A stretch of 64,000 nucleotides of DNA. Origin: Pseudomonas costantinii (lineage in GTDB: Bacteria; Pseudomonadota; Gammaproteobacteria; Pseudomonadales; Pseudomonadaceae). The notes beneath the pieces were generated by a model, which saw nothing but the letters and a program-made list of their open reading frames with translations, ran no database searches and had not been told where the DNA came from. This document shows, in pieces, positions 40,918 to 50,436 of the stretch; the stretch's first letter is position 1, and each line of letters opens with the position of its first letter. The stretch covers positions 62,001-126,000 of the forward strand of contig NZ_MDDR01000036.1 in the NCBI RefSeq assembly GCF_001870435.1, in the 5' to 3' direction. The translations under genes and the position numbers were made by a program.

Positions 40918-42933
40918 ATGGCGCTTTCCCTCTCCCGCCTGGCCTTGCTGGGGGCGACGCTCTGTCTGGCGCTACCCCTGCACGCCGCCCCAGCCGATAT
41001 TGAACACGGCAAATACGTCGCACAACTGGGCGACTGCATCGCCTGCCACACCGACAAGCCAGGCAAGGTGATGGCCGGCGGGCTGGAGCTAAGCACGCCG
41101 ATGGGAACGATCTATTCGAGCAATATCACACCTGACCGCGAGACCGGTATCGGCGCCTACACCTTTGAACAGTTTGACCGAGTGATGCGCGAAGGCGTGA
41201 CGCCAGCGGGCATGAATCTGTACCCGGCGATGCCGTATCCGTCCTACGCCAAGATGAGCGAGGAGGACATGCGCGCCTTGTACGCCTACCTGATGCAAGG
41301 CGTAGAGCCGGTGCAACAGGCCAACCTTGAAGCCGACATGGGCTTCCCGTTCAACCAGCGCTGGGGCCTGGCGTTGTGGAACTTCGCCTTTCTCGACAAG
41401 CAACCCTTTACCCCTGACCCGGCCCGTGACGAAGTGCTTAACCGTGGCGCTTATCTGGTCCAGGGCCTGGGCCACTGTGGCTCCTGCCATACCCCACGCG
41501 GTATCGCCTTCCAGGAAAAAGCCATGAGCGATGAAGGCCGTAGCGGCCGGCATTATCTCGCGGGCGAAACCGTCGAACACTGGCGCGCCCTGAGCCTGCG
41601 CAACCTGTGGACCGTGGAGGACACTGTGCAATTGCTCAAGACCGGGCAGAACCGCTTCGCCACGGTCGCCGGCAACATGGCGGATGTGATTCACCACAGC
41701 ACCCAGCATTTCAGCGACTACGATCTCACGGCCATCGCCAGCTACCTGAAGTCCCTGCCGCCGGGCAAAGACGACTTGCCGATGCCTTCTGTGGCTCGTA
41801 CACCCGCTGGGCCGCCCGCCGACCTGTTCACCAGCCGTGGTGGCCTGGGCTACATGCAGTTTTGCAGCGATTGCCACCGCAGTGACGGCGCCGGTGTGAC
41901 AGGTCTGTTTCCACCCCTGGCAGGTAACCCGAGCATCGTCTCCACCAACCCCACCTCACTGCTGCACATCACGCTCACCGGCTGGGAGACGGCGCAAACT
42001 GCGACCCATCCACGGGTCTACACCATGCCCGGTTTTGCCCGGTTGGCGGATCAAGAAATTGCCGAGATCTTAAGCTTCGTGCGCACCCGCTGGGGCAACG
42101 AGGGCACGCCGATCAGCGCCGCCCAGGTGAAGAAACTGCGTGACCAACTCAACCCGGCCAGCACCGATTCATCCGCGTTCGAAACCCCACGCCTGGCCGA
42201 ACTGCTCGCTGCACCGAATGCCGACCAAGTGATCCGCGGCATGCGCCTGCACCTGCAAACCAAAGAACTGCTGCCGGATAACGTCGGCAACTCACTCAAT
42301 TGCACCAGTTGCCACCTCAACGCGGGCACCGTGGCGGACGGTTCACCGTTTGTGGGGGTGTCGGCCTTTTTCCCCAGCTACGCGCCGCGTGCGGGCAAGG
42401 TGGTGACGTTGCAGGAGCGCATCAACGGTTGTTTCCGCCGCTCGATGAATGGCAAACCGTTGCCGCCGCAATCGGCGGATATGCAGGCGATGGTCGCGTA
42501 CTTCGACTGGATGAAAAACAACACCCGCCCCGAAGACAAAGTGGCCGGGCGCGGTGTGGGTAAGATCGACCCGGCGATCAAGCCGGACCTGGACAATGGC
42601 AAAGCGGTTTATGCCAAGCAATGCGCGGTGTGCCATGGCGATAAGGGTCAAGGCTTGGCGCGTGCTGACGGTGAGCTGATCTATCCGCCGTTATGGGGCG
42701 AGCAGTCGTTCAATATCGGCGCCGGTATGGCCCGTACCTACACGGCGGCGGCGTTCGTCAAACGCAACATGCCGATCGGCTTCCACGAGAAATTCCCGCT
42801 GGGGCAGGGCGGTTTGTCGGACCAGGAAGCGGTCGACGTGGCGGCGTATTTCTCGGGGCAACCGCGTCCGGATTTCCCGGACAAGGTCAAAGACTGGCCG
42901 AACGGCGGCAAGCCTGCGGATGCTCGCTACTAA
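40918..42933 (+). CDS. Five-haem c-type cytochrome: alcohol-dehydrogenase-type triheme unit fused to a TsdA-like diheme unit
   Basis: A 671-residue secreted cytochrome with signal peptide MALSLSRLALLGATLCLALPLHA. Five CxxCH sites are present in order: CIACH, CGSCH, CSDCH, CTSCH and CAVCH. The first three, with MGTIYSSNITPD and MNLYPAMPYPSYAKM, match the cytochrome subunits of membrane alcohol/gluconate dehydrogenases. The last two, with INGCFRRSMNGKPLPP between them, match thiosulfate dehydrogenase-like (TsdA) proteins, where that cysteine is an axial haem ligand. No dehydrogenase subunit is adjacent. Function uncertain: it may take electrons from a remote dehydrogenase or oxidise a sulfur compound. 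AAAGGA precedes the ATG. Confidence 0.88.
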   Translation: MALSLSRLALLGATLCLALPLHAAPADIEHGKYVAQLGDCIACHTDKPGKVMAGGLELSTPMGTIYSSNITPDRETGIGAYTFEQFDRVMREGVTPAGMNLYPAMPYPSYAKMSEEDMRALYAYLMQGVEPVQQANLEADMGFPFNQRWGLALWNFAFLDKQPFTPDPARDEVLNRGAYLVQGLGHCGSCHTPRGIAFQEKAMSDEGRSGRHYLAGETVEHWRALSLRNLWTVEDTVQLLKTGQNRFATVAGNMADVIHHSTQHFSDYDLTAIASYLKSLPPGKDDLPMPSVARTPAGPPADLFTSRGGLGYMQFCSDCHRSDGAGVTGLFPPLAGNPSIVSTNPTSLLHITLTGWETAQTATHPRVYTMPGFARLADQEIAEILSFVRTRWGNEGTPISAAQVKKLRDQLNPASTDSSAFETPRLAELLAAPNADQVIRGMRLHLQTKELLPDNVGNSLNCTSCHLNAGTVADGSPFVGVSAFFPSYAPRAGKVVTLQERINGCFRRSMNGKPLPPQSADMQAMVAYFDWMKNNTRPEDKVAGRGVGKIDPAIKPDLDNGKAVYAKQCAVCHGDKGQGLARADGELIYPPLWGEQSFNIGAGMARTYTAAAFVKRNMPIGFHEKFPLGQGGLSDQEAVDVAAYFSGQPRPDFPDKVKDWPNGGKPADARY

Positions 42934-44180
42934 GCCAACTGCTTGAGGCAGGTTTCGAGGATATCCAGGCCTTCCTCCAGCACTGCGGGCTCAATGGTCA
43001 GCGGTGCCAGCAAGCGGATGATGTGCCGCGACTTGCCGCTGGGCATCAGCAGCAAGCCGGCATCGCGCGCCAGGCTCAGCAGTTGGGTCAGTTGTTTGGA
43101 GGCAGGCGTGCCGTCGGCGTTGGCCAACTCGATGCCGCGCATGGCGCCGACGCCGGTCAGGCGACCGAGGTAGGGCGACAGGCCTTGCGCGCGCCAGGCT
43201 TCATAACGGCTGACGATGGCTTCTTCCTGCTGCGAGCCCCAGGTTTTCAAGTGTTGATCGGTCATCGCATCCAACGTGGCCAACGCCGCCGCGCAGGCGA
43301 TGGGGTTGCCGGAATAAGTGCCGCCCAGGCCGCCTTTGGGCAGGTTGTCGAGCAGCACCTTGCGCCCGACCACCGCACCCAGCGGCACGCCGCCAGCGAT
43401 GCTTTTGCCGAGCAGGATCAGGTCCGGTTCGATGCCCAGGCGCGAGAACGCAAAGCGCTGGCCCGTGCGGCCGAAACCTGACTGGATTTCATCGGCGATC
43501 AGCAGGATGTTTTTCTCATCGCAGAAGCGTCGCAGGGCCTGGGCGAACTCGATATCCAGGGCCAGGAAACCGCCTTCGCCCTGCACCGGTTCGATGATGA
43601 AACAGGCCACGTCATCGACGTCGATCTCCACGCTGAACAGACGATCCATGGCCTTCAACGCTTCGGCGCAGGTTACGCGGTTGTCAGCGCTGGGGTAGGG
43701 CAGGTGATACACCGGGCCCGGCAGTACGCCGACCTTTTGCTTGTAGGGTGCAACCTTGCCATTGAGGTTGAGGGTGGCCAGGGTGCGGCCGTGGAAGGCG
43801 CCGTCAAAGGCAATCACCGCCGTGCGACCGGTGGCGCCACGCACGATCTTCAAGGCGTTTTCCGCCGCTTCCGCGCCGCTGTTGGTGAGCATGCCGCTCA
43901 CCGGGTAATCCACCGGGATAAAGGCGGTCAGGCGATCCATCAATTCGATGTAAGGCGCGTGGGGGGCGGCGTTGAACGCGTAATGGGTCAGCTTTGTCGC
44001 CTGCTCGCGAATCGCTTCCACCACGCCTGGGTGGCAATGGCCGAGGTTGAGCACACCAATGCCGCCAACAAAGTCGATATAGCGTTTGCCCGTGGTATCC
44101 CAGACTTCGGCGTTCTTGCCATGGCTGAGGCTGATGGGGTGAACGATAGAAATCGACTGGCTGATGGTTTCGCGGCTCAT
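42930..44180 (-). CDS. Class III (omega) aminotransferase, GabT-like
   Basis: A 416-residue PLP aminotransferase of the 4-aminobutyrate/acetylornithine group: GGIGVLNLGHCHPGVVEAIREQ, LTNSGAEAAENALKIVR, FIIEPVQGEGGF, ADEIQSGFGRTG and the PLP lysine in LLGKSIAGGVPLGAV. Substrate could be 4-aminobutyrate, 5-aminovalerate or a related omega-amine. It is transcribed toward the cytochrome gene, overlapping it by 4 bases at the stops. The divergent LysR regulator lies upstream, 90 bases from its stop, on the same strand. Confidence 0.88.
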   Translation of the reverse strand: MSRETISQSISIVHPISLSHGKNAEVWDTTGKRYIDFVGGIGVLNLGHCHPGVVEAIREQATKLTHYAFNAAPHAPYIELMDRLTAFIPVDYPVSGMLTNSGAEAAENALKIVRGATGRTAVIAFDGAFHGRTLATLNLNGKVAPYKQKVGVLPGPVYHLPYPSADNRVTCAEALKAMDRLFSVEIDVDDVACFIIEPVQGEGGFLALDIEFAQALRRFCDEKNILLIADEIQSGFGRTGQRFAFSRLGIEPDLILLGKSIAGGVPLGAVVGRKVLLDNLPKGGLGGTYSGNPIACAAALATLDAMTDQHLKTWGSQQEEAIVSRYEAWRAQGLSPYLGRLTGVGAMRGIELANADGTPASKQLTQLLSLARDAGLLLMPSGKSRHIIRLLAPLTIEPAVLEEGLDILETCLKQLA

Positions 44181-44269
44181 GAATCTCGGACTCGGCAGTG
44201 GCGGGCTTCTTTTTATCTAAGCCGCGCGCCCCGCCTTGCCGCAAACGAAATAAAGTCGCCGGGTCATTA

Positions 44270-45163
44270 TTAAAAGTCGGGATGTGCCTTCACATAACCC
44301 ACCATCCAGTTCAGGAAGGCCTTCACCTTGGGGATATCACCGGCATGTTCGGCATGCGCGATAAAGTGCGCGCCGGCGCTGGGCATTGCGTAATGCCAGG
44401 GAATCATCAGGCTGCCGTTGGCCAGCTCTTCGGCCACCAGATACTGCGGCACCAACGCCACGCCATAGCCCGATTGCGCCGCGCGAATGCACATGTAGAA
44501 CGTGTCAAAACGCGGCCCGTGGTAGCTGTTTTGCGAATGCAGGCCTTGCTCCAGGAACCACTCGTGCCAGGCTTCCGGGCGCGAGGTGCATTGCAGCAAG
44601 GTGTGGCGCGAGGAGGCATCGCTGCCCTCGGCGACAAAGCCCGGTGCGCAGACCGGCACCACGGCTTCACGAAACAGCTCGATGCACGTTGCCCCCGGCC
44701 ACGAGCCCTGGCCGAAGAAAAACGCGATATCAGCCTTGGCCTGCAACACGTCGAACGGTTCCAACTCGTTGCGTACGTCGAGGTGGATATTCGGGTGCTT
44801 GGCCGCGAAATCCTTGAGTTTTGGCACCAGCCAGCGATCGCCGAAGGTCGGTTGGGTGGCGATGCGCAGCACTTCGGTCTCGCCGCCGTAGGTGAGGATG
44901 TAGCGGCTGGAGATATCCACCTGGGTCAGGATCTTGTGCACTTCGGCCAGATACAACGATCCGGCCGGTGACAGGTACAAACGCTGGCGCACCCGTTCGA
45001 ACAGGTTGTGGCAAAGCATCTCTTCGAGCTGCGCCACCTGCTTGCTCACCGCGCTTTGGGTCAGGTGCAGCTCTTCGGCGGCGCGGGTGAAACTCAGGTG
45101 GCGGGCGGCAGCTTCGAAGCACTGCAAAGCGGTCATCGAAGGGGTCAAGCGTTTTGAGATCAT
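44270..45163 (-). CDS. LysR-family regulator (GcvA-like)
   Basis: A 297-residue LysR regulator with N-terminal helix-turn-helix MTALQCFEAAARHLSFTRAAEELHLTQSAVSKQVAQLEEML and a C-terminal ligand-binding domain (LRIATQPTFGDRWLVPKLKDFAAKHP). The closest-looking subgroup is GcvA/TrpI-type. Start at 45163 or 9 bases upstream. It is divergent from the amino-acid binding protein gene and upstream of the aminotransferase gene, so it probably controls uptake and transamination of the same amine or amino acid. Confidence 0.88.
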   Translation of the reverse strand: MISKRLTPSMTALQCFEAAARHLSFTRAAEELHLTQSAVSKQVAQLEEMLCHNLFERVRQRLYLSPAGSLYLAEVHKILTQVDISSRYILTYGGETEVLRIATQPTFGDRWLVPKLKDFAAKHPNIHLDVRNELEPFDVLQAKADIAFFFGQGSWPGATCIELFREAVVPVCAPGFVAEGSDASSRHTLLQCTSRPEAWHEWFLEQGLHSQNSYHGPRFDTFYMCIRAAQSGYGVALVPQYLVAEELANGSLMIPWHYAMPSAGAHFIAHAEHAGDIPKVKAFLNWMVGYVKAHPDF

Positions 45164-45307
45164 GCAGTTCATTCCAAATCGGAAGGAGCCTTTGCCTAAA
45201 GGTCGTTTGTGGCAGGGGTGTAAAGCCGTCGATACTGCCCGGCAACACTATAAACCGGCGCAGGCTGTGCAGCGCCGAATAATAAAGTTCGACAGGGAGT
45301 GCCTCGC

Positions 45308-46336
45308 ATGAAAAACCTCAAGATCACCTTGGCCGCCATCACCGCCGCCGCGGCCGTGGGCTTGGCCGGCAGCGCCCACGCGGGCGTGACCCTGGACGCG
45401 ATCCAGAAGAAAGGCTTTATCCAATGTGGCGTCAGCGACGGTCTGCCGGGTTTCGGCGTACCGGACAGCACCGGCAAGATGACCGGCATCGATGTGGACG
45501 TGTGCCACGCGGTCGCCGCCGCCGTGTTCGGCGATGCGTCGAAGGTCAAGTTCAGCCAGTTGACCGCCAAGGAGCGTTTCACTGCGCTGCAATCGGGTGA
45601 AGTCGACGTGATCTCCCGCAACACCACCTGGACCAGTTCCCGCGACGCGGGCATGGGCCTGGTGTTCACCGGGGTGACCTACTACGACGGCATCGGCTTT
45701 CTGGTGAACAACAAGCTGGGAGTCACCGCCGCCAAGCAACTGGACGGCGCGACTGTTTGCCTTCAGGCCGGCACCACCACCGAGCTTAACGTCTCCGACT
45801 ACTTTCGCACCCACGGCATGAAGTACACGCCGATCACCTTCGACACCGCCGACGAAAGCGCCAAGGGCCTGGAGTCCGGGCGCTGCGACGTGCTGACCAC
45901 TGACCAGTCGGGGCTATACGCGCAACGCATCAAGATGGCTCACCCGGACGAGTTCGTGGTGTTGCCTGAGGTGATCTCCAAGGAACCGTTGGGACCGCTG
46001 GTGCGCAAGGGCGATGATGAGTGGTTCAGCATCGTCAAATGGACGCTGTTCGCCATGCTCAATGCCGAGGAAATGGGCATTACCTCCAAGAACGTCGAAG
46101 AGCAGGCCAAGACCACCAAGAACCCCGACATCGCGCGGCTGCTCGGCGCCGACGGCGAGTACGGCAAGGACCTGAAACTGCGCAAGGACTGGGTGGTGCA
46201 GATCGTCAAGCAGGTGGGTAATTACGGCGAAGTGTTCGAGCGCAATATCGGCCAGGAGAGCGTGCTGAAGATCAAGCGCGGGCTCAATGCGCTGTGGAGC
46301 AATGGCGGCATTCAGTACGCGCCGCCGGTGCGCTGA
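45308..46336 (+). CDS. ABC transporter periplasmic amino-acid-binding protein, AapJ-like
   Basis: A 342-residue secreted protein with signal peptide ending GLAGSAHA and the general L-amino-acid binding protein pattern: LDAIQKKGFIQCGVSDGLPGFG, KMTGIDVDVCHAVAAAVFGD, VDVISRNTTWTSSRD, LQAGTTTELNVSDYF and CDVLTTDQSGLYAQR. The start at 45308 has GGGAG 8 bases upstream. No permease or ATPase follows, so it is an orphan subunit that must work with a transporter elsewhere. Likely under the divergent LysR regulator. Confidence 0.92.
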   Translation: MKNLKITLAAITAAAAVGLAGSAHAGVTLDAIQKKGFIQCGVSDGLPGFGVPDSTGKMTGIDVDVCHAVAAAVFGDASKVKFSQLTAKERFTALQSGEVDVISRNTTWTSSRDAGMGLVFTGVTYYDGIGFLVNNKLGVTAAKQLDGATVCLQAGTTTELNVSDYFRTHGMKYTPITFDTADESAKGLESGRCDVLTTDQSGLYAQRIKMAHPDEFVVLPEVISKEPLGPLVRKGDDEWFSIVKWTLFAMLNAEEMGITSKNVEEQAKTTKNPDIARLLGADGEYGKDLKLRKDWVVQIVKQVGNYGEVFERNIGQESVLKIKRGLNALWSNGGIQYAPPVR

Positions 46337-46348
46337 CAAGAACCGTAT

Positions 46349-47362
46349 TTACTCCGACACGATGTCCTTCCCCGCCGCCTTGGACCGATACAACGCTTGA
46401 TCGGCGCGCGCCATCAAGGCGGCAGGGGATTCACCGCTACGACGTTCTACCACGCCTAGGCTCAGGGTCACTTTGAAGTTGCCCACAGCGGGCATCTCCG
46501 CGATTTTTTGACGAATCCTTTCGGCCATCACCTTCGCGGTATCCAAGCTGCTTTTGGGCAGGATCACCATGAACTCATCACCGCCCCAGCGAGCCAGCAA
46601 ATCATCGGTTCGTACGCAGGCCTCCAGGCCTTCTACCACGCGGACCAGGGTCTGATCGCCCACACCGTGACCGTGTCGATCATTGATTGGCTTGAAGTCA
46701 TCGATATCCATCGCGATCAGCGCCACCGGCAGGCGGAAACGCTCCGCACGGTCACACTCTTCCAGCAGTACTTTTTCCAGGCGGTAACGATTGGCCACAC
46801 GGGTGAGCGTGTCGCGTTCGGCCAGAGAGCGGTTTTCGTCCAACTGCTGTTGCAGTTGTTGATTGACCCGCGACAGTTCGCGAGTGCGCTCAGCCACCAG
46901 GGTCTCCAGGGATTGATTGCGTTGCTCAAGCTGTTCGATGGAGGATTTTCGAATATGAATATCGCGGTGGGCGCCGACCATGCGTGCCACCGAGCCGTCG
47001 TCGTTACGCGCAATCACGTAGCCACGGTCCTCTATCCACAGGTAACTGCCATCTTCTTTGCGGCAGCGGTATTCGGCTTGGTAATGAGCCACGCGACGGT
47101 TGATGTAGTTATCAAACACCGTCATGACCTGGGGATAGTCATCGGGGTGGATCACGCTTTCCCAGGTGAACACACTGTTTTCCAGGGAGTGGCGGGGGTA
47201 GCCAAGCATTTCGTACCAGCCGGGGTTGCGGTATACGAAGCCGGTGTTGGCATTCCAGTCCCAGATCCCGTCGCTGACCAGCTCCATGACGGCATGCAGC
47301 ATGTCGGCGTTGAGGTCGGAAAAATCATTCTTCAACGGTTTGTTGTCGGAGGTATCGTCCAT
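46349..47362 (-). CDS. PAS-GGDEF diguanylate cyclase
   Basis: A 337-residue cytoplasmic protein: an N-terminal PAS domain (ELVSDGIWDWNANTGFVYRNPGWYEMLGYP, PAC motif RCRKEDGSYLWIEDRG and MVGAHRDI), a coiled coil (EQLEQRNQSLETLVAERTRELSRVNQQLQQQL), and a GGDEF domain with an intact RWGGDEF active site. It should make cyclic di-GMP in response to a PAS-sensed signal. No upstream RxxD inhibitory motif is evident. The start at 47362 has AGGGAAG upstream. No membrane segments. Confidence 0.92.
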   Translation of the reverse strand: MDDTSDNKPLKNDFSDLNADMLHAVMELVSDGIWDWNANTGFVYRNPGWYEMLGYPRHSLENSVFTWESVIHPDDYPQVMTVFDNYINRRVAHYQAEYRCRKEDGSYLWIEDRGYVIARNDDGSVARMVGAHRDIHIRKSSIEQLEQRNQSLETLVAERTRELSRVNQQLQQQLDENRSLAERDTLTRVANRYRLEKVLLEECDRAERFRLPVALIAMDIDDFKPINDRHGHGVGDQTLVRVVEGLEACVRTDDLLARWGGDEFMVILPKSSLDTAKVMAERIRQKIAEMPAVGNFKVTLSLGVVERRSGESPAALMARADQALYRSKAAGKDIVSE

Positions 47363-47503
47363 CTTCGCGCTTCCCTGCGTGTGCTGGCTCTTAAGGCCAG
47401 TCTTCGTTGACGCCAATACTCCGTGGCTGGCGCTACTGTACAACGGGGTTTGTGCGGTTTGAATAGGGTGGATCTGCTGCTTTAGTTGGGTGGCAATGAG
47501 CCA

Positions 47504-49405
47504 TTATTTCGGTGCCGCCATCCTTGTCCGAGGTTTCCCATCCGCGTTGTGCTGGTAAATCGCCTCTGGCTGGCCCTGTTCATTGAAAAACACCTGGCCA
47601 ATTCCTGCTGAATTCCATAACCGCTCACCGGCCTGAGCATGCTCCGGAATATGCGGCACCACTTGCATGGTGCGGCGGCGGGTGAACCAGTTGAGCGGGG
47701 AGCGCGGCGAGTAGAGCCAGCGGTTGAGGCGGTCGAACCATTCCAGCAGGCGCGGTGGGAATTCGTTCTTGATACCGCTGCTGGTGATCTGCCAGATCTT
47801 CGGGCCGCCATTGCGATGGCGAATCAGCACTTCGTAGACGAACGAGTAATGCACATCACCCGACAGGATGACGTAGTTCCCCGGCGTGCGAGAGTGGCGG
47901 AAGATGTTGAGGATCACCTGGGCGGCGCCGCGATGGGCCATCCAGTTTTCGGCGTCCACCAGCAGCGGGTGGCCGCACCAACTGAATACCTTTTGCACGG
48001 TCTCGATCAGCTTGACGCCAAAGATCGGTGCAGGGGAGACGATGATGGCCGAGGGGTGGTCCAGCAGTTCTTGTTGCAGCTCACTCAAGGCTTCCCAGTC
48101 CAGCAGGCCTGAGGGTTGCTTGAGGGTGAACTCGCTGCGCCAGCGCCGGGTGCGGGTGTCGAGCACCACCAAGGCGGGAGTGGTGGGCAGTACGTAGTGC
48201 CAGTGCTGGAATTTCAGCAGCGTTTCGAGCAGTTGATCTTGCGCACGGGCGTCCAGAGGGATGTCGTGGGCCTGTGTAGTCAGTACTTGGGTCTGGTTCA
48301 CCAGTTCATCAAACACATCCGGCTGGTTACCCCAGCCCTGGCACAGCAGGTAAGCGAGCAAGGCATTGCCGATGATGCGCTTGGAGAACGGGTGGCCGTA
48401 GGCGGTTTCTTCCCATTGCGCGCTGAGGTTCCAGTCATCGGTGATGTCGTGATCGTCAAAGATCATCAGGGTGGACAGATGGGCCAATACCCGTGCGACG
48501 TTCGGTAGCCCGTCGCGGAATGCGTCGATGTGCACCTGCTCGCCGGCATAACGCTTATGCTCGTCGCTGCTCAGTTCGGGTGGCTGAGGGTTGATCAGGG
48601 TCCAGGGCGTTGGCGACCATACCAGCAAGTACATCGCGATCACCTCGGCAAACGTCACCAAGTGATTGTCGGCGGTGCTGCTGGTGAAGATTGGCTTTTT
48701 CACACCACCAAAAAACCGCTCGCGCAGGGTCTCGTTGCTGTCCAGCGCCGGGAGCAGGTCGGCGCGATGGTAGTAGCTGGCGCGATGTCCGTAGAGGCTG
48801 GCGCTGTCATCCACCACGGCGCCTTCAAGGTACTCCTCGAATAGCCCCAGACGTGCGATCAGCGCATGAATCGCCCGCAGCATAGGCCCGGCGACATCGT
48901 CGGCGTAGATCTGGTCGCCACTCATCATCAGCAAGGCCGGGCGTTGTTCAGGGGTGTGAGCTTCTGCCAGCAGGTGATCGACGCACAGCAAGCCTTCGGC
49001 GGCCCGGTGGTGCGGTTTGCGGCAGGAGCCATGCACCAATTGATGGATGCGGCTGTGCAACACAAAATTCGGGCCGTTGGTGTGAGCGTATAGCAGGTGC
49101 GGCGCCCAATCGGCGATGCCCTCGGTAGTGTCGATCAGCAGGTCGTAGCCGATGGCGACGTCCTGGGGCAGGGCGTCGGTGAGTGCTACGTCGATCAGGT
49201 GGATAAAGGCGTGGCGCCCAACGGGGACGATTTGGCAATGCTGCGCGTCGAGGGCGATATCTAGCGTTTCGCCCTTGGGCAGTTGCAGCCTCAGCGTCAA
49301 TTCCAGGACACGACTTCCCACCAGCCAGATAACCAGGCGCTTGGGTTCCAGGCGCCGTAGCAGTGGGCCGACGATAACCGCGGGCAGTGTGTCGGGTTGA
49401 GGCAT
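47504..49405 (-). CDS. PhoD-like metallophosphatase family protein
   Basis: A 633-residue protein of the PhoD/alkaline phosphatase D type: MMSGDQIYADDVAGPML, FDDHDITDDWNLSAQW and ILSGDVHYSFVYEVL carry the metal-binding aspartates, histidines and asparagine of this fold. No signal peptide is visible, so unlike secreted PhoD it is probably cytoplasmic. The first 120 residues are an extra domain of unknown role. Substrate unknown; related proteins cleave phosphodiesters or phosphomonoesters. Confidence 0.87.
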   Translation of the reverse strand: MPQPDTLPAVIVGPLLRRLEPKRLVIWLVGSRVLELTLRLQLPKGETLDIALDAQHCQIVPVGRHAFIHLIDVALTDALPQDVAIGYDLLIDTTEGIADWAPHLLYAHTNGPNFVLHSRIHQLVHGSCRKPHHRAAEGLLCVDHLLAEAHTPEQRPALLMMSGDQIYADDVAGPMLRAIHALIARLGLFEEYLEGAVVDDSASLYGHRASYYHRADLLPALDSNETLRERFFGGVKKPIFTSSTADNHLVTFAEVIAMYLLVWSPTPWTLINPQPPELSSDEHKRYAGEQVHIDAFRDGLPNVARVLAHLSTLMIFDDHDITDDWNLSAQWEETAYGHPFSKRIIGNALLAYLLCQGWGNQPDVFDELVNQTQVLTTQAHDIPLDARAQDQLLETLLKFQHWHYVLPTTPALVVLDTRTRRWRSEFTLKQPSGLLDWEALSELQQELLDHPSAIIVSPAPIFGVKLIETVQKVFSWCGHPLLVDAENWMAHRGAAQVILNIFRHSRTPGNYVILSGDVHYSFVYEVLIRHRNGGPKIWQITSSGIKNEFPPRLLEWFDRLNRWLYSPRSPLNWFTRRRTMQVVPHIPEHAQAGERLWNSAGIGQVFFNEQGQPEAIYQHNADGKPRTRMAAPK

Positions 49406-49558
49406 GAAGGCAGCGGCTCACGCAAGGCAGAGCTGAAAAGGGTAGCGCAGAGGATGTCAGTGTTTTGTTAACAGAGCGCAACGCCAGGCGCTGCACTCCT
49501 TAGCCGCAATCAGGTGCGTCGCAGGCCAGCGGCCCGTTTATTGACGTCCCTTAGTCTT

Positions 49559-49738
49559 TCAAGTCAACCGGCCTTGCCCGAGGGAATCCAGGGACGATTT
49601 ATTTGCTTGCGACTGGGTGTTTTGCGCCGGTTGGTTGCTGTCGGTAGTCGAGGGTTTTTCCGCAGGCTTGGCGGCGGCCTGAGTGGTTTGTATGGCGTGG
49701 TCGAGGCTGTAGGTGTGGAACGTGGTGCCGATCATCAT
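49559..49738 (-). CDS. Small hypothetical protein, 59 residues
   Basis: An open frame starting MMIGTTFHTYSLDHA with AAGAGG about 8 bases upstream, followed by a polar, low-complexity tail rich in Gln, Thr, Ala and Pro and ending SLGQGRLT. No signal peptide. The frame lies in a 440-base gap with no other gene. I do not recognise it. The ribosome site and single-strand openness support it only moderately. Confidence 0.5.
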   Translation of the reverse strand: MMIGTTFHTYSLDHAIQTTQAAAKPAEKPSTTDSNQPAQNTQSQANKSSLDSLGQGRLT

Positions 49739-49846
49739 AGGTAGACCTCTTGCTCAATTGAAGGATTGTTTCTCGCATCAAGACTCTCTATGAATGCGCA
49801 ATGACTCAGTGGCATTGGGCGATAGAACGTTCCCGTTACGTATTCA

Positions 49847-50227
49847 TCAATGCAGGGGCGAGTCCTGTTGGGCCAGTGCCGCTTGCACACACTCAAGCAA
49901 GTGTTCAACTCTCCAGGGTTTGGGCAGGAACCGCACGCTGCTGCCCAGTTGCGCTGCCAGCCGGGTATTACCGGATGTCAAAACCACGGGCATCGATGGC
50001 CAGCGATGGGCGACCACGCGGCTCAAGTCGTAGCCGTTGAGCAAACCCGGCATTTGGATATCGCTGACAATCAGGTCCACCGGGTCATCAGCCTGCTCCA
50101 GAAAAATCATCCCGTCATCCGCTGAAGGAAAGGCGATGACGTGGGCGCCGAAATCCTCCAGTACGTCCACCATTAACGAGCGAATGATCTCGTCGTCTTC
50201 CAGCACCAAAATCGATGGCCGCGCCAT
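49847..50227 (-). CDS. Single-domain response regulator (CheY-like receiver)
   Basis: A 126-residue receiver domain: LVLEDDEIIRSLMVDVL (acidic pocket), phosphoacceptor Asp in LIVSDIQMPG, threonine/serine in VVLTSGN and the conserved Lys in FLPKPWRVEHL. No output domain, so it acts through protein contacts, probably downstream of a hybrid kinase elsewhere. It lies back-to-back with the COQ7-like gene, with about 210 bases between starts. Confidence 0.9.
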   Translation of the reverse strand: MARPSILVLEDDEIIRSLMVDVLEDFGAHVIAFPSADDGMIFLEQADDPVDLIVSDIQMPGLLNGYDLSRVVAHRWPSMPVVLTSGNTRLAAQLGSSVRFLPKPWRVEHLLECVQAALAQQDSPLH

Positions 50228-50436
50228 GATCCTTGCTCCACCATCAGGGTCCAGTAAGGTGGAGTCGGACAGGGTTGCAGAGTTTCGGCAGCGCGGTTTT
50301 TTGCCGATGGATGGTCACCCAGACACGTTCACGGCAGGTGAACTCGCTTGCACAGCCGCTTGGCGATACGTCACGATACCTGCCGCATTCCAAGGACCGG
50401 CCCGATACCCGAGGCCCTCGCACAAGGCCGTCAACC

